A stretch of 64,000 nt of DNA from NCBI RefSeq assembly GCF_000024165.1, contig NC_013194.1:1860001-1924000 (forward strand), in the 5' to 3' direction. This document shows, one piece after another, positions 62,148 to 64,000 of the stretch. Positions within the stretch are counted from its first letter, which is position 1. Each line of letters begins with the position of its first letter. The translations under genes were made by a program, and so were the position numbers. The notes under the pieces are model-generated. The model was not told the DNA's origin, did not search any database, and saw only the letters and a list, made by a program, of their open reading frames with translations. Source of the stretch: Accumulibacter phosphatis. Lineage in GTDB: Bacteria > Pseudomonadota > Gammaproteobacteria > Burkholderiales > Rhodocyclaceae.

Positions 62148-62499
62148 ATGGCGGGAAACATCTACCTGCCCATGATCAGCCCCCATGCAGCGGCGTCAGT
62201 CTCGGTCTTTGCGCGTTGGCGCTGCGCGGAGAGGATCCGCGACACCAGCAGCCGGCTGCACGAGGTTCCGCCGGGGCGAACCGGCTGAGATTGGAGATTG
62301 ACACCGGCCATGCCCACGCACTTCGATCTCCTCATCGCTGCGGACCATCCGAGCCACCGCGCCAAGCAGGCGGCAGCGGATGACGCCGGCGGTCGCCGGC
62401 GACGCGCACTTCTGGCAACTCGGAAAATAGGAAAGCCCTGGGCACGCTGGTCGCCGCTCGGCGTGCCGGGGGTTGAGCCGAAGCAGCGGCCGGCGCCTG
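62148..62499. other. Gene-free stretch with a second CHAT N-terminal remnant
   Basis: Only remnants: an ATG-initiated MPTHFDLLIAADHPSHRAKQ at 62310 that loses similarity to CHAT proteins after about 20 codons, and the second shared repeat block at 62461-62508 that includes the stop codon of the convergent kinase gene. Confidence 0.6.
62310..62364 (+). repeat. CHAT N-terminal repeat, copy 2
   Basis: See the copy at 60620. The two lie 1.7 kb apart in direct orientation, on either side of the HigBA-like module. Confidence 0.7.
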
Positions 62500-63999
62500 T
62501 CAGTCGTGGGCGGTGCCGCTGCCGCCGGTCAGGAAACGCAGCGTGCTTGCCGGCAGCTCGGCGCCGAGACCGAACAGGTCGGCATTCGAGAGATGGGCGC
62601 CTCCCTGGCGGCGCGAGTCCGCCCAGATCCAGGGCCGCCACCACAGGCTCCTGATGAACTGGCTGGCCCCTTCGCGAATGAGGACGCCATCCATCGTCAT
62701 GTCCTGCGAAACGTCGGCGGCGACTCCCGACAGGGTCAGCAGCGCCTTGCGAAAAAGGCTGACTTCTTCGGGAAAGCGGACCGCCGACGTCGCAGCCAGC
62801 GCGTCGAGCAGCGAGGTCATCCACTCGAAGCCGGGGAAAGTGCCGCGGCGCACCTCCCCGATCGCCTGTCTGACGGCGACCTGAACCTGGGCGTCGTCGA
62901 CCGACTCGCCGAGCGCGGCGATCGCCGCGCAGACGCGCCTGTCGTTCAGCGTCAGGGCGCCGAGAACGAGTTGCACGACCGCCTCGCACTGGCGTTTGGC
63001 GAGTTTCGTCGTCAGCGCCCAGTCGAGGATGGCCAGTCGTCCATCCGGCGTCGCCAGCAGGTTGCCGGCGTGCGGGTCGGCATGGAAGACAGCCCCGGCC
63101 TCGCCGCTGCTCCAGAAGGGTTGGGCCAGCAAGGCCCGGATCAGTCGTTCGGCCCGCTGTCGCATCTCCCTCGCCGGCAGGTCCTGGGACGTCACCTTGC
63201 AGCCATCGACCCTTTGCATGGCCGTGACGGTCGGCGTGGAAAACGGGAACACGCGGGGAATGACGATGTCCGGCGAGCCGGCATAGAACTCGGCTGCCTG
63301 GCGCAGATGGGCCTGCTCGCGGTCAAGGCGGGCTTCGTTGGCGAGCAGGTGGGCAACGCTCTCGAGGGTGTTGGCGTAGTCGAACACCGGCAGTCCGTGC
63401 GCAACACAGCGTTCTTCGAGGAAACTTCCGAGCGCCGGCCAGATGGCGAGTTCTTCGTCCAGCCGGTCCTGGACGCCCGGCCGCAGCACCTTGAAGACGC
63501 CCTGCTGCGGGGGGCTGTTCGCTGCCGGCCGCCAGACGAAGGGAACGACGACGGCGACGCTGGCCTCGGCAAGCGCCTTTCTCGCGATGTGCAGGCCCGC
63601 GACATGGCCCACCTCGCGTTCGAGCAGTGGGCGGACGGCCGCCAGCGAATCCGTCGGGACAAGCGTTTCGAGTTCCTGCAAGCGCCGGCGCAGGTCGCCG
63701 GCAAGGCGGCGGTCGTGGGCGACCACCTGTCCCAGCTTGTGCAGGGTGGGGCAGAAACGAAACAGGGCGAGCAGCCGCCGGGGACGGCTGGCGTTGATCG
63801 GCAGCGCCAGTTGGGCGGCGAAAATGTCTCGCTGGCGGACGGGCGAGAGGCGGTCGAGGAAGAACAGCAGCGCGTCGGCCAGCAGCGGACGAAAGCGTGC
63901 GTGCGTCGGCGGCAACAGCTCGCTGAGGCGCAGCAGGATGCCCAGCAGGCTGGAGTCGATATCGGGTGGCACGGTCATGGCATCGGAGGTCTGCCGCAA
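62500..63999 (-). CDS. ABC1/AarF (UbiB-like) kinase family protein
   Basis: About 492-499 residues with the atypical-kinase features of the ABC1/UbiB family: VFKVLRPGVQDRLDEELAIW (the K-x-RPG-type ATP loop), VTAMQRVDGCKVTSQDLP, FHADPHAGNLLATPDGRLAILDWALT (catalytic and metal loops). UbiB proteins act in ubiquinone synthesis, but this sequence is divergent and its role is uncertain. The start may be ATG at 63978 or a TTG at 63999; the frame touches the window edge, so a start further upstream cannot be excluded. Confidence 0.8.
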   Translation of the reverse strand: MRQTSDAMTVPPDIDSSLLGILLRLSELLPPTHARFRPLLADALLFFLDRLSPVRQRDIFAAQLALPINASRPRRLLALFRFCPTLHKLGQVVAHDRRLAGDLRRRLQELETLVPTDSLAAVRPLLEREVGHVAGLHIARKALAEASVAVVVPFVWRPAANSPPQQGVFKVLRPGVQDRLDEELAIWPALGSFLEERCVAHGLPVFDYANTLESVAHLLANEARLDREQAHLRQAAEFYAGSPDIVIPRVFPFSTPTVTAMQRVDGCKVTSQDLPAREMRQRAERLIRALLAQPFWSSGEAGAVFHADPHAGNLLATPDGRLAILDWALTTKLAKRQCEAVVQLVLGALTLNDRRVCAAIAALGESVDDAQVQVAVRQAIGEVRRGTFPGFEWMTSLLDALAATSAVRFPEEVSLFRKALLTLSGVAADVSQDMTMDGVLIREGASQFIRSLWWRPWIWADSRRQGGAHLSNADLFGLGAELPASTLRFLTGGSGTAHD

Positions 64000-64000
64000 G

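Overview
This window is high-GC chromosomal DNA from a Gram-negative bacterium, most likely a betaproteobacterium of the Rhodocyclales / Candidatus Accumulibacter type. That placement is an inference from PEP-CTERM proteins, an outer-membrane barrel ending in aromatic-F, DsbD, a Tat-type Rieske protein, the many small toxin-antitoxin modules and the heavy load of mobile-element debris. No rRNA, tRNA or CRISPR array was seen.

Layout. 1-5.5 kb: the end of an outer-membrane protein, a zinc alcohol dehydrogenase, and a tightly overlapping potABCD-type polyamine ABC transporter operon. 5.5-14.3 kb: a VapBC-like pair, an MmeI-like type II restriction-modification gene split by a 448-bp MITE-like insertion, a palindromic repeat array, and a multi-PAS GGDEF gene split by an IS110 element. 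14.3-19.1 kb: a HlyD / MacB-type ATPase / two FtsX-type permeases export operon with a good sigma-70 promoter. 19.1-25.5 kb: DsbD plus a redoxin, an MNT gene whose HEPN partner is truncated, a zinc-ribbon glutaredoxin, a PEP-CTERM fragment, a membrane methyltransferase and YbaK. 25.7-29.3 kb: acyl-CoA dehydrogenase and CoA transferase, then a Doc toxin-antitoxin pair followed by a decayed partial copy of the CoA-transferase gene. 29.7-35.3 kb: a lower-GC TauE/SafE exporter, a decayed carbamoyltransferase, and a transposon (zinc-ribbon protein, DDE transposase, AAA ATPase, small protein) bearing striking hairpins.

35.4-39.7 kb holds a frameshifted TIR-domain remnant, a sigma-54 activator with a cysteine-containing PAS domain and, divergently, a Rieske protein, a NifX/NafY-type protein and a DHPS-like metallo-beta-lactamase-fold protein behind a near-consensus -24/-12 promoter. 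This looks like a self-contained, little-described redox or metal module.

41-55.4 kb is a potassium locus: (31-aa ORF)-kdpF-A-B-C-corA-kdpD on the minus strand. An oppositely oriented cassette (KdpD-like kinase without the KdpD domain, a KdpE-like regulator, and a Kup transporter) lies between kdpD and a displaced kdpE. Both the kdpF operon and the kinase-kup cassette are preceded by TTTA-N7-TTTAC direct repeats with the 11-bp period of the E. coli KdpE site, suggesting one regulon.

55.6-64 kb: a PEP-CTERM DNRLRE protein, a LysE-type exporter, a phosphonate-type ABC transporter (ATPase, permease, binding protein), a decayed CHAT/STAND gene, a HigBA pair with a probably leaderless toxin message, and an ABC1/AarF-type kinase at the right edge.
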